Of a DNA stretch of 64,000 nucleotides, positions 35,925-44,334 are shown one piece after another. This stretch comes from Flammeovirga sp. SJP92. GTDB lineage: Bacteria > Bacteroidota > Bacteroidia > Cytophagales > Flammeovirgaceae. Made by a program: the position numbers and the translations under genes. The stretch spans positions 620,001 through 684,000 of the forward strand of contig NZ_LQAQ01000061.1 of NCBI RefSeq assembly GCF_001583495.1, read 5' to 3'. Position 1 is the first letter of the stretch. Each line of letters begins with the position of its first letter. The notes below the pieces were generated by a model. The model was not told the origin of the DNA. It saw only the letters and a list, made by a program, of their open reading frames with translations, and ran no database searches.

Positions 35925-36605
35925 TTATTTCTCTACTTCTGCATTTAACCTTTCTATTAATGCAGGCAAATCAGACATATCCTGAATAACATTTTCAACA
36001 CCTAATGTTTTCAGGGTATGCTCATGATCACTTTTCAAATGAGATGCCCCAATAAAACCAATAACATACATACCTGCTGCTAACCCTGACTTCACTCCAC
36101 TCACACTGTCTTCAATCACAACCACTTTACTTGGATCTACACCCAAATCTTTTGCCGCATGTAAATACACATCAGGAGCTGGCTTAGGATTAACGACACT
36201 TTCTACCCCTGAATAAACTCTATCCTCAAATTGCTCTCTCAATCCTGTAAAATCTACAGCATGGTTAATCTGTTCTTTATAGCTATTGGAAATAATTGCT
36301 TTAGGCAGGTCGATAGCCTCATAGGCGTCCTTTGTTCCATGTATTGGCTTATCTTCTGTTTTAGCCGCTTCTTTATATTGATCTGTTATTTGAGTAATAA
36401 AATCATTTGGGAGACTAAAACCATGCTCTTTCGAAAGTTTAGTCATAATTCCGCTGAACGTTTGCCCTGCAAAACTGTTTAGATATTCTTCTACAGTTAT
36501 CGGAACTCCAAATGAATTAATATATTTTACCATTACTCTTGCGGCTACAATCTCACTATCTATGATTACGCCATCACAATCAGAAAATAAATATTCAAAT
36601 CTCAT
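35925..36605 (-). CDS. HAD-superfamily hydrolase, beta-phosphoglucomutase-like
   Basis: Start ATG 36605 gives MRFEYLFSDCDGVIIDSE with the nucleophile motif DCDGV, followed by an alpha-helical cap, KAIISNSYK (motif II Ser), PKPAPDVYLHAA (motif III Lys) and VVIEDSVSGVKSG (motif IV). Upstream frame extension to 36692 runs into the MFS gene and is not used. Its first base overlaps the MFS stop (TAATG), so it is coupled to the transporter. 226 residues. Substrate probably a small sugar or nucleotide phosphate. Confidence 0.87.
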   Translation of the reverse strand: MRFEYLFSDCDGVIIDSEIVAARVMVKYINSFGVPITVEEYLNSFAGQTFSGIMTKLSKEHGFSLPNDFITQITDQYKEAAKTEDKPIHGTKDAYEAIDLPKAIISNSYKEQINHAVDFTGLREQFEDRVYSGVESVVNPKPAPDVYLHAAKDLGVDPSKVVVIEDSVSGVKSGLAAGMYVIGFIGASHLKSDHEHTLKTLGVENVIQDMSDLPALIERLNAEVEK

Positions 36606-37786
36606 TAGTTTAATCTTTTTTCTCTTAAAGGTGCAAATGTAACATATAAAAAGGCCAATAGACAAAAGATTCCAGACAAGATAAACGACCATCCTATTTG
36701 TGAAATTTCATTTGCGTAAATATATCCCGAACCTAATGCTCCTAACCCTATTCCTATTTCTAAGGCAATGTACATTGTTGCAATTGCTCTTCCTCTATGC
36801 ATCGGGTTACTTCTATCAATAGTCCAAGCATATAATGTTGGTGAATTTGTTCCAATTCCTAATCCAAGTACAATAGCTCCTAAATACAATTCCAACTCAG
36901 AAGACACAAAACCAATCCATAGTAATGAAATCATAAGCATCAATGTAGAGAACTTCAATACAGGCAATCGGCCATAACGATCTGAAAGCCTTCCTGCGAA
37001 AACCCTCACTAACATGGATGCTCCCGTAAAAAACATAAAGAACATTCCTTTATTTTCTATTCCTAATGATTTGCTGTAATCAGGAATCAGTGTTAAAATG
37101 ACTCCATAAGAAGTTGTACATAAAAGCATTACAATAGATGGGGATAATGCATTTTTATCTAAAATCTCATTCCTCTTAATATTAAAATGCTCTAACCTTA
37201 ATTTCTCTGGATTCTCAAGTGTTTCTTTCAACCCTGAAAGAATCAAAATAGATAATAAAGAAATACCTGAGGCACAATAGAACATGGTATTAAGGTCTGT
37301 TTCTAATGCCAGCCAGCTCCCTACAATAGGCCCCAAGCCTATACCGGTACTTGAACAAAACCCTAATATGCCTAATGCCTCTCCTCTTCTTTCAAAAGGA
37401 ACAATATCTGCTAAATAAGCAGAAGTACCTGTTGGCTTAAACCCTGTACTGAAGCCATGAAAAAAACGAATCAAAAGAAATGCTGCTACACTACCAATGA
37501 GCGGATAAAATAAAGTACAGACACAGCTCACTACAACACCCACTACCATCACAGGTACTCGTCCCACACGGTCTGTTAACTTTCCACTGAACGGACGAGA
37601 TAATCCCGCTGATAATGTAAAAATTGAAATGATATAACCTTTATATTCCTCCCCTCCCAATGATGTCAAATAATCAGGAAGCTCAGGAATAATCATATTG
37701 AAACTGGTAAAAAAGAGTAGAGAACTACTACAAAGCAACCAGAAATTAAGAGTATATATTTTAGGGTTTTGAGTATTTTGTTCCAT
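36605..37786 (-). CDS. MFS transporter
   Basis: 393 residues with 12 predicted membrane helices. The MFS signature after helix 2 is GKLTDRVGRVPVMV and its repeat-half equivalent GRLSDRYGRLPVLK. Likely a drug/metabolite exporter of the YceI-like multidrug branch, though the direction cannot be told. It has a separate promoter, since a minus-strand terminator lies just upstream, and it is coupled to the HAD phosphatase. Confidence 0.87.
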   Translation of the reverse strand: MEQNTQNPKIYTLNFWLLCSSSLLFFTSFNMIIPELPDYLTSLGGEEYKGYIISIFTLSAGLSRPFSGKLTDRVGRVPVMVVGVVVSCVCTLFYPLIGSVAAFLLIRFFHGFSTGFKPTGTSAYLADIVPFERRGEALGILGFCSSTGIGLGPIVGSWLALETDLNTMFYCASGISLLSILILSGLKETLENPEKLRLEHFNIKRNEILDKNALSPSIVMLLCTTSYGVILTLIPDYSKSLGIENKGMFFMFFTGASMLVRVFAGRLSDRYGRLPVLKFSTLMLMISLLWIGFVSSELELYLGAIVLGLGIGTNSPTLYAWTIDRSNPMHRGRAIATMYIALEIGIGLGALGSGYIYANEISQIGWSFILSGIFCLLAFLYVTFAPLREKRLN

Positions 37787-37800
37787 AAAAGTTTGTCATT

Positions 37801-37838
37801 AAAAAAGGGTACATTCTATTATTTAAAAGAATGTACCC
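37801..37838 (-). terminator. Terminator after S1/P1 nuclease
   Basis: GGGTACATTCT / AGAATGTACCC, 11 bp perfect, followed on the minus strand by six T. Confidence 0.88.
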
Positions 37839-37859
37839 AAACTATTTTTTGTTTGTTTC

Positions 37860-38648
37860 TTAAGCGAAAGCTTTGTTTAGTATTCCTGCTAAACGAATGC
37901 CCGCTATCTTGATACGTTCTTCTAATACTCCGTAATGATCATAGAGATATCTATAACCTAGTTTTCCATCGCCAATATTAGAGTAATATTTATTTGCCAA
38001 CTCAGATGATTCATTCATCATTTCTATCGTTGATGCACTTTGTAATCTTTTCACTTCATCCTCTGTTGTTCTGTCAACATACAACGCAACTTCTGTATAT
38101 GATAATTCTTTTGACTTCAACATTTCAGAATCCCAAACTTTATGTATGTTAGAAGGTTTTCCAAACCATGTAACTTTTACCTTGTTACCTCCTAAATCTG
38201 ACTTACGTCCTACATGAAAAGGTTGATGTAAATCTCCAATCAAATGAGTTAAAACTTTTATTGCCATTCCCTTTTTCTTTTTAGAAGCATTTTCGTCTTC
38301 TAAAATAGCAATCATCTCGTCAACTGCTTTAACAATATCACCTTTTGGGCTTCTTTCAATAGTTTCAAAAGTTTCACCTTCATCTATATTGATATAATGC
38401 CAAGAGTACATAAAGCTATATTTTTTATCAGATTTGATATCATCCATCCAAGTAGAAACCATTGGAAGATAAGATGAATCTCCTAAAATATTTTCCAGCT
38501 CCTTTTTCGCTTTCTTTGATAGATGATTCTCTGCAACTTGAGCTACAGCTCTATGACCTGTTTGTCCCCAAGCCCATACTTCAGAAACATTTATTAAAAA
38601 AAAGAAGATTAACGGTAAAAAGGTTAAAGTGTAATGATTTCGACGCAT
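37860..38648 (-). CDS. S1/P1-type nuclease, secreted
   Basis: Zinc-dependent single-strand nuclease/3'-nucleotidase. The signal peptide is cleaved before WGQTGHRAVAQVAE; the mature N-terminal Trp and the His are zinc ligands in the P1 family. Further ligands are in STWMDDIK, YSWHYINID, LTHLIGDLHQPFHVG and IHKVWDSEM. 262 residues. Probably degrades extracellular or periplasmic nucleic acids for phosphate. Monocistronic. Confidence 0.92.
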   Translation of the reverse strand: MRRNHYTLTFLPLIFFFLINVSEVWAWGQTGHRAVAQVAENHLSKKAKKELENILGDSSYLPMVSTWMDDIKSDKKYSFMYSWHYINIDEGETFETIERSPKGDIVKAVDEMIAILEDENASKKKKGMAIKVLTHLIGDLHQPFHVGRKSDLGGNKVKVTWFGKPSNIHKVWDSEMLKSKELSYTEVALYVDRTTEDEVKRLQSASTIEMMNESSELANKYYSNIGDGKLGYRYLYDHYGVLEERIKIAGIRLAGILNKAFA

Positions 38649-38749
38649 TTGATATGATTGGTTAAATTTTTGTTCTAATTGGAACGCAAGATAAAGGGTA
38701 CATCATATCAAACAAAGTGTTTTAATTGATGTTCATATTTTATCATTTA

Positions 38750-38774
38750 AATTGACAAATATTTAATGTCAATT
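38750..38774. promoter_or_regulatory. Inverted repeat upstream of small outer-membrane protein
   Basis: AATTGACA / TGTCAATT with 9-base spacer, 46 bases before the next plus-strand ATG. Possible regulator site. Confidence 0.3.
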
Positions 38775-38820
38775 GTCTAAACCATAAGAACATTTAATAA
38801 TAACTCTATCATTTTTTATT

Positions 38821-39402
38821 ATGAAAAGAATTTTAACTCTAATCATTGGTCTATTACTCATTGGAGCTACTGCTCAAGCACAAGACGGATTATTCAGCCT
38901 AGGTGTTAAAGGTGGTATCGGTGCATCATCTTATAACTTAGAAGGTGCTCCTTCAGGATGGTCAACAGAAGGAACTGCTTCATGGCATGTAGGTGGTATG
39001 TTTAGAACAAACATTCCTGTTTTACCGATCTATGCTCAAATCGAAGCTTTATATTCTAGAGTAGGTGGTACAATCAACATCCAAGGTCAAACTTCGGAAA
39101 GTGAGTATATTAACAGATTCGATGTACCTATCGTTGTTGGTTTGAAATTCGGTTTATTAGGTATCAGTGGCCGTGCATTTGGTGGAGCTGTAGCACAGTC
39201 TAATTTCCCTGAAAACACAGATGGTTTAGATACTAAAAACTTTACTTGGGGATGGCAAGCAGGTATTGGCGCAGACATCAAAAAGTTAACAGTAGATCTT
39301 AAATATGAGTCTGGATCAAATTTAATTGAAGAGCAAGCAGGTGTTCCTTCAATCAAATCTACACAGTGGATCTTAAGTGTTGGTTACTTCTTCGGTGGAT
39401 AA
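38821..39402 (+). CDS. Outer-membrane beta-barrel protein (porin-like family)
   Basis: 193 residues with a signal peptide ending ATAQAQ, then the short-barrel pattern GVKGGIGASSYNLEG, MFRTNIPVLPIYAQIEALYSR and a C-terminal STQWILSVGYFFGG typical of OMP_b-brl proteins with about eight strands. Ends at a strong terminator. Role unknown; such proteins are abundant in Bacteroidota. Confidence 0.82.
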   Translation: MKRILTLIIGLLLIGATAQAQDGLFSLGVKGGIGASSYNLEGAPSGWSTEGTASWHVGGMFRTNIPVLPIYAQIEALYSRVGGTINIQGQTSESEYINRFDVPIVVGLKFGLLGISGRAFGGAVAQSNFPENTDGLDTKNFTWGWQAGIGADIKKLTVDLKYESGSNLIEEQAGVPSIKSTQWILSVGYFFGG

Positions 39403-39427
39403 TCCAACTACTTTTCATATAAAAAGT

Positions 39428-39460
39428 AAAGGCTATCGTTATTGATAGCCTTTATTTTTT
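39428..39460 (+). terminator. Bidirectional terminator
   Basis: AAAGGCTATC / GATAGCCTTT, loop GTTATT, T tract; the A-rich left flank suits the convergent minus gene. Confidence 0.85.
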
Positions 39461-39473
39461 GCTTCTTTTTTCT

Positions 39474-40193
39474 TTATCTTCTGCTCTTATATTGTGGACA
39501 GTTAACATTAAAAATATGATAATTGATCGTAAACCCTAGAAAATAATAATTATCTCTCCAAGTTGAAATCACTGTCTGCTCTCTTCCTGGAGCAGTTTCA
39601 TCACCTCTGAATATTGAATCAGTATTATCATTCCATAATGGTTTCACAATACTAAACTCCATCCCAAAATCAAGGCTATGAGAAATTCTTTTCTTAAAGC
39701 CTACTCCCAAAGGAAGGGTTACTGAATAATAGATATTATCTGCCCTTGTAGTAGTTGTCTTCAAAATTGGAAATACTCCTGCACCTAATTGCATAAAAAA
39801 GTAAGGTGTGAAATTATCAATTTTCCTTTTATGTTCTCTAAACTTCAGAAAATTGTATTCAAAGCCTGTTGCGACATTGATCATCACATTCTCAAAACTA
39901 GCATCCCTTCCTTGATGAAATGGCTTATCATAGTTAGAATCATTTCCTGTATACCAGCCTAAATCTAAACTCGTTCTCCACAAAAAGTGGTTCTTGACTT
40001 TATATTTAGCGGAAAATTTACCTCCTATTCTATAATCTGCAGGATGAGGTATTGGAGACACGTCTCCAGAATAAAAAGCTGTTCCAACACCACCACTTAA
40101 AACCCAATATTGAGCATTTGCTTCATGATTATTCAAGAAAGTGATAGTTATTAAGAAGCATGAGATCAAAAAACATTTAAATTCCTTATTCAT
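39474..40193 (-). CDS. DUF6089-like outer-membrane protein
   Basis: 239 residues. Signal peptide ends at ANAQYW; then GGVGTAFYSGDVSPIPHPADYRIGG and strands with FMQLGAGVF, close to the DUF6089 barrel family found in Bacteroidota. It is related in layout to the next gene upstream (both share TANFMGDLSP/TAFYSGDVSP). Function unknown. A terminator separates the two, so they are transcribed independently. Confidence 0.7.
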   Translation of the reverse strand: MNKEFKCFLISCFLITITFLNNHEANAQYWVLSGGVGTAFYSGDVSPIPHPADYRIGGKFSAKYKVKNHFLWRTSLDLGWYTGNDSNYDKPFHQGRDASFENVMINVATGFEYNFLKFREHKRKIDNFTPYFFMQLGAGVFPILKTTTTRADNIYYSVTLPLGVGFKKRISHSLDFGMEFSIVKPLWNDNTDSIFRGDETAPGREQTVISTWRDNYYFLGFTINYHIFNVNCPQYKSRR

Positions 40194-40241
40194 ACTTTGT
40201 TAATTGTTAATTTAGAAAATCAAGCATAAGATTAGGTTTAT

Positions 40242-40274
40242 AAAAAAAGTCCGTTCAGTTTCCTGACGGACTTT
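40242..40274 (-). terminator. Terminator between the two DUF6089-like genes
   Basis: AAAGTCCGTTCAG / CTGACGGACTTT with loop TTTC; seven T on the minus strand. Confidence 0.88.
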
Positions 40275-40293
40275 CAATTTATTTATTTTTTCT

Positions 40294-41067
40294 TTAACGG
40301 AACTTAGGCATCTTGATAGACCCTCCGATAATATAATTCAACTGAAAGCCTAGTGTTAAAAAGGCATCATTAACCTTCGATTGACTAGGGTTAGAATTAA
40401 TTTCACGATCGATACCATCAATCTTATCTGATCCAGTGTAATTTGCTGTTGCTTCAAATGCAATATCCAAATGAGACGTCAGCTTATAGCGAACTCCCAA
40501 GGCTACAGGAATCACATAAGCGGTAGAATTGACCGTTTGAGTACCTGTAATGATTGTACCTTGGTAATCAGCTGCAGGGTTCTGGCTTACTTTAGCAGTT
40601 GAAAACAAGAAACCTATACCAAGACCTAAATAAGGAATTGGAATTTTTGGTCTTCTATAAAATACTCCTGAGTTAGGAAATAAATCCACAATACCCATTG
40701 CGTTTAACTGAACGGCATAAGTTGAAAACTCAAGCCCTCTATCAGCATTAAGTCCAGCATCCTTATCACTACCAGAAAATATATTATTATTTAATGATAA
40801 TCGAGCTGTAACTCTAGGCATCATTCTTTTTTGAATAAAGCCTCCAAACTGGAATTTTGTATGCCCCCAATCTATACTACCCGCCTGATTAACAGGAGAT
40901 AAATCACCCATAAAATTTGCAGTAGTGATCATACCACCGAAACTTACGTATCTCTTTTTTGTTGTAAATCTAGCTCTACCTTTAATTCCCTGAGCACTAC
41001 ACTCTGAATAAGCAAAGCAAAGAAGCATCAAAAATAAAACAGCTTGAAGTGAAGTTTTTAATTTCAT
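40294..41067 (-). CDS. DUF6089-like outer-membrane protein
   Basis: 257 residues with signal peptide ending SECSAQG. VSFGGMITTANFMGDLSPVNQAGS and YLGLGIGFLFSTAKVSQNP match the pattern of its neighbour at 39.5-40.2 kb; the C-terminus LGFQLNYIIGGSIKMPKFR is longer. Probably an ancient tandem duplicate. The 250-base gap to the reductase gene has no recognised site. Confidence 0.7.
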   Translation of the reverse strand: MKLKTSLQAVLFLMLLCFAYSECSAQGIKGRARFTTKKRYVSFGGMITTANFMGDLSPVNQAGSIDWGHTKFQFGGFIQKRMMPRVTARLSLNNNIFSGSDKDAGLNADRGLEFSTYAVQLNAMGIVDLFPNSGVFYRRPKIPIPYLGLGIGFLFSTAKVSQNPAADYQGTIITGTQTVNSTAYVIPVALGVRYKLTSHLDIAFEATANYTGSDKIDGIDREINSNPSQSKVNDAFLTLGFQLNYIIGGSIKMPKFR

Positions 41068-41316
41068 TCTAAAAAATATTTTTACGACTCAGGTGGAGTA
41101 CTTTTTCAATTTAAGTTGTTGAAATACTCTTCAACCTTATTAGTTATTACATGTTTTATGCCAAACAGTTAGTTCACACTAATTAAAGAAGAGTAATTTG
41201 TCTGGATTAATGTATAAAAACGTTAGGCATAGTAGTTTACACAATAGCAAATATACGGCTTTGTGTCAATTATTAAATTATTTCAAGCGCTTTTTTTTAA
41301 GGCTTTTTTAACTCCT

Positions 41317-42219
41317 TTAACGCTCAGCCAAAACCTTTTTCATACCCTCATTAAACGAAATTGGTTGATAATTTAGTATATCATAGGCCTTTTTATTGGT
41401 AAAACCAGTCTTCAACGGACGCCTTCCATGCTCTATAAAAGTAGAGGCATTTACAGGGGAAATATTTGAAATTGAGAGATTTAAATACGTAGCAACTTTA
41501 AGTGATATTTCATAAGGAGAAAGATAATCTCTCCCTGAAATATGAAAGATTCCTACCTCTTTCTTATCAGCTATTAGAACACATCCTTTGGCCAAATCTC
41601 CAGCGTAAGTTGGTGTTCTGAATTGATCATTCACCACTTTAATTGACTCTCCATTCATCAATTTATTTTTTACCCAAAGCATGATATTTGATCTGCTCAT
41701 ATCTTTTACTTGTCCATAAACTAAACAAGTTCTTACAATAGCTACTTTTACCTCTTTCTCTTTTAACAATAAATCTTCAGACATCATCTTCGTTTTCCCA
41801 TAGAAGTTGGGTGGATTTCGATGATCGTCTTCCTCATACATTCCTTTCTCTCCATCAAAAACAAAATCTGTGGACAAATAAATAAAATGTTCTAGATCAT
41901 TTTCCTTCCCCAACTCAAGTAACATTGCTGTTGCCGTTACATTTTGACGGATAGCCTCATCATGGTCATCTTCACAGTGCTCTACCTTTGAAATTGCGGC
42001 ACAATGAAAAACAATTGAAGGTTTTACCACTTGAAAAACTTCTTTTACCTGCTGACTATCAGTTACATCCATAGTATGATATTGATAACCTTCACCTTTA
42101 AAACGGTCCTCTCCTCTTCCCGTAGCAACAACATTGTAAGATTTATGCTGTGTTAAAATTTCAGTCAGATGCTGGCCAAGTAACCCGTTTGCTCCAGTTA
42201 TCAAAACTGTTTTTCTCAT
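41317..42219 (-). CDS. SDR-family sugar-nucleotide reductase, RmlD-like
   Basis: NAD(P)-binding ITGANGLLGQHL at the N-terminus, IVFHCAAISKVEHCE (RmlD-type), STDFVFDGEKG, and the catalytic YxxxK as YGKTK. The C-terminal substrate part has FHISGRDYLSPYEI. 300 residues fits dTDP-4-dehydrorhamnose reductase, but RmlA-C are absent, so it may be a related SDR acting on another nucleotide sugar or lipid. Single gene. Confidence 0.82.
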   Translation of the reverse strand: MRKTVLITGANGLLGQHLTEILTQHKSYNVVATGRGEDRFKGEGYQYHTMDVTDSQQVKEVFQVVKPSIVFHCAAISKVEHCEDDHDEAIRQNVTATAMLLELGKENDLEHFIYLSTDFVFDGEKGMYEEDDHRNPPNFYGKTKMMSEDLLLKEKEVKVAIVRTCLVYGQVKDMSRSNIMLWVKNKLMNGESIKVVNDQFRTPTYAGDLAKGCVLIADKKEVGIFHISGRDYLSPYEISLKVATYLNLSISNISPVNASTFIEHGRRPLKTGFTNKKAYDILNYQPISFNEGMKKVLAER

Positions 42220-42351
42220 TTTTGTATAAATTTTAGTTGAATTTGCACTAATTACGTAAACTAATTTGAAAGAATGAATGTTATTAGAGAGGCAATTAGT
42301 TAATTAATAATAGGATTACTATTTTTGTGTATCAAATCTTTTTACTTTCAT

Positions 42352-42642
42352 ATGATTAAGTTTTCAACACAAAGTGATACTGAAGTTCAAGAGCTGGAGG
42401 AAACCCTAGTTGATTCTGAACTTAACAGAGAATTAGTCGTTTTTAACGACGATGTAAATACATTTGATACTGTAATTGATGCTTTGATTCAAGTTTGCAA
42501 ACATACATCGCATCAAGCAGAACAGTGTACTTGGATTATACATTACAATGGAAAGTGTGCCGTAAAAAGTGGTACTTTCGAAGAACTAACACCTATGCGA
42601 ACTGCATTGTGTGACAGAGGAATTTCTTGCGAAATTTTATAA
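42352..42642 (+). CDS. clpS: ATP-dependent Clp protease adaptor ClpS
   Basis: Binds N-degron substrates and delivers them to ClpAP or ClpCP. ATG 42352 gives a 96-residue protein; an upstream TTG frame is not needed. The core RELVVFNDDVNTFDTVIDALIQVCKHTSHQAEQC (short form: NDDVNTFD ... HQAEQC) and the tail ELTPMRTALCDRGISCEIL match the family. recR starts 25 bases after its stop. Confidence 0.92.
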   Translation: MIKFSTQSDTEVQELEETLVDSELNRELVVFNDDVNTFDTVIDALIQVCKHTSHQAEQCTWIIHYNGKCAVKSGTFEELTPMRTALCDRGISCEIL

Positions 42643-42667
42643 ATTTTACATTTCAATATTGATAGCT

Positions 42668-43273
42668 GTGTCTAACTTACCTTCAAAATCTTTAGAAAAA
42701 GCCGTTGAAGAAATTTCTAAACTACCAGGCATTGGGAAAAAGACGGCTTTAAGAATGGCGCTTTTTATACTTAAAGAAGATGAGCTGTTCGCTAAAGACC
42801 TAGCAACTTCCATAGCATCATTGAAATTGAATGTAAAGTATTGCAAAAAATGCCATAATATTTCTGATGATGAGCTTTGTAGTATCTGTGCCAACCCCTC
42901 AAGAGATTTTTCTACGTTATGTATTGTAGAAAATATGTCGGATGTTTTGGCTATTGAATCTACAGGTGCTTTCAAAGGTGTATATCATGTTCTCAATGGA
43001 GTAATTTCGCCATTACAAGGAATTACACCTAATGATTTAACTATTGAACACCTTATTGAACGTGTTCATTCAGAAGATATCAATGAGATCATTTTTGCTT
43101 TAAATGCAAGCCTAGATGGTGATACAACTGCTTTCTTTATAAGACAACAATTAGAGAATATTCCTTCTTTGAAAGTGACCAACATTGCAAGAGGTATACC
43201 TGTAGGTGGAGCTCTTGAGTTTGCAGATGAGCTCACACTTGGAAGATCAATCTCTGAAAGAACATCACTTTAA
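42668..43273 (+). CDS. recR: Recombination protein RecR
   Basis: Part of RecFOR, loading RecA at gaps. GTG 42668 gives MSNLPSKSLEKAVEEISKLPGIG, the proper RecR N-terminus; the ATG at 42611 lies within clpS and its product has no family match. HhH LPGIGKKTALRMA, a C4 zinc finger (YCKKCHNIS, LCSIC), a Toprim domain (LCIVENMSDVLAIE) and the C-terminal ARGIPVGGALEFAD are all present. 201 residues, normal length. Confidence 0.96.
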   Translation: MSNLPSKSLEKAVEEISKLPGIGKKTALRMALFILKEDELFAKDLATSIASLKLNVKYCKKCHNISDDELCSICANPSRDFSTLCIVENMSDVLAIESTGAFKGVYHVLNGVISPLQGITPNDLTIEHLIERVHSEDINEIIFALNASLDGDTTAFFIRQQLENIPSLKVTNIARGIPVGGALEFADELTLGRSISERTSL

Positions 43274-43282
43274 ATTTATCCT

Positions 43283-43315
43283 AAAAAAACTGGATATCTT
43301 TTTCAAAATATCCAG
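43283..43315 (-). terminator. Terminator for tatC
   Basis: CTGGATAT / ATATCCAG with an A-run upstream that becomes seven T on the minus strand. Confidence 0.75.
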
Positions 43316-43343
43316 CTTCCTCCTATTTCATCAAAGAAAAGAA

Positions 43344-44177
43344 TTATACCTTTCTAAGTTCTTTTTTAGCTTTTTTCTGCTTTCGTTTCAGTACTCTTGC
43401 TGAAATATAAATACTGATTTCATATAGGAGAACAATCGGTCCTGCAATTAAGATCTGAGTGATTGGATCTGGAGGAGTAATGATTGCTGAAATAATCAAA
43501 ATGATTACAATAGCATGTCTTCTATATTCCTTCATACTATCAGGTGTTACTAAGTCAGACTGTGACAAGAAGTAAACTACCATTGGTAATTGGAACATTA
43601 CGCCGCCTGAAAGTACAATCATTGCCAAGGTGGAGATATAGGATGAAATATCAAATTCATTTAGTACGCTCTCATCAATTTGATAATTTGATAAGAAATT
43701 AATGGCTAAAGGAGAAACAATATAATACCCAAATAATACCCCTATCATAAATAGAAGGCTCACAAAAAATGTAGCTCCAGTGGTTGCACTTTGCTCATTT
43801 TGATATAAACCGGGCTTCACAAAACGCCATATCTCCCAGAAAGTGTAAGGGAATGCGAAAATCAACCCAATTACAATTGATGACATAATATGCATTGCAA
43901 ACTGACCTGTCATTGTTCTACTTTGAATAGTGAACGGTAAGCTTTTAATACAAAGCGCCTCGGTATCCATCTGATGCGATAACTCACAAAGCCATTGATA
44001 AGTTGGAAAATCTAAACGTGAAGGTCCAAGTATAATTACGTTAAAAACAAAAGACTTTGCTATAAATGCTATTACTGAGAAAATAAAAATTGAAGCTACT
44101 CCTCTCAACACGTGCCATCTTAGTTCTTCTAAATGATCTAAGAATGACATTTCCTGCTGTTCGTTATTATCTGCCAT
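43344..44177 (-). CDS. tatC: Sec-independent protein translocase TatC
   Basis: Core receptor of the twin-arginine pathway in the inner membrane. ATG 44177 gives MADNNEQQEMSFLDHLEELRWH; FLDHLEELR is the family hallmark, and the frame extension to 44309 is unrelated. Six membrane helices; later motifs AFPYTFWEIWRFVKPGLY and ITPPDPITQ. 277 residues. tatA/B are not in the window. Confidence 0.96.
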   Translation of the reverse strand: MADNNEQQEMSFLDHLEELRWHVLRGVASIFIFSVIAFIAKSFVFNVIILGPSRLDFPTYQWLCELSHQMDTEALCIKSLPFTIQSRTMTGQFAMHIMSSIVIGLIFAFPYTFWEIWRFVKPGLYQNEQSATTGATFFVSLLFMIGVLFGYYIVSPLAINFLSNYQIDESVLNEFDISSYISTLAMIVLSGGVMFQLPMVVYFLSQSDLVTPDSMKEYRRHAIVIILIISAIITPPDPITQILIAGPIVLLYEISIYISARVLKRKQKKAKKELRKV

Positions 44178-44334
44178 TCGTTTGTATGAGTTCTTATTTA
44201 ATTTCGGGCTCAAAGTTCGACATTTTGATTGAAATGGCATAATAATTAAAAGAACTAAATAAGAATACTTGTAAATACTAAAGCATTCTGAGTAATTTCG
44301 TATATTCAATTAATAATATCCGGAGAGAATTTTT

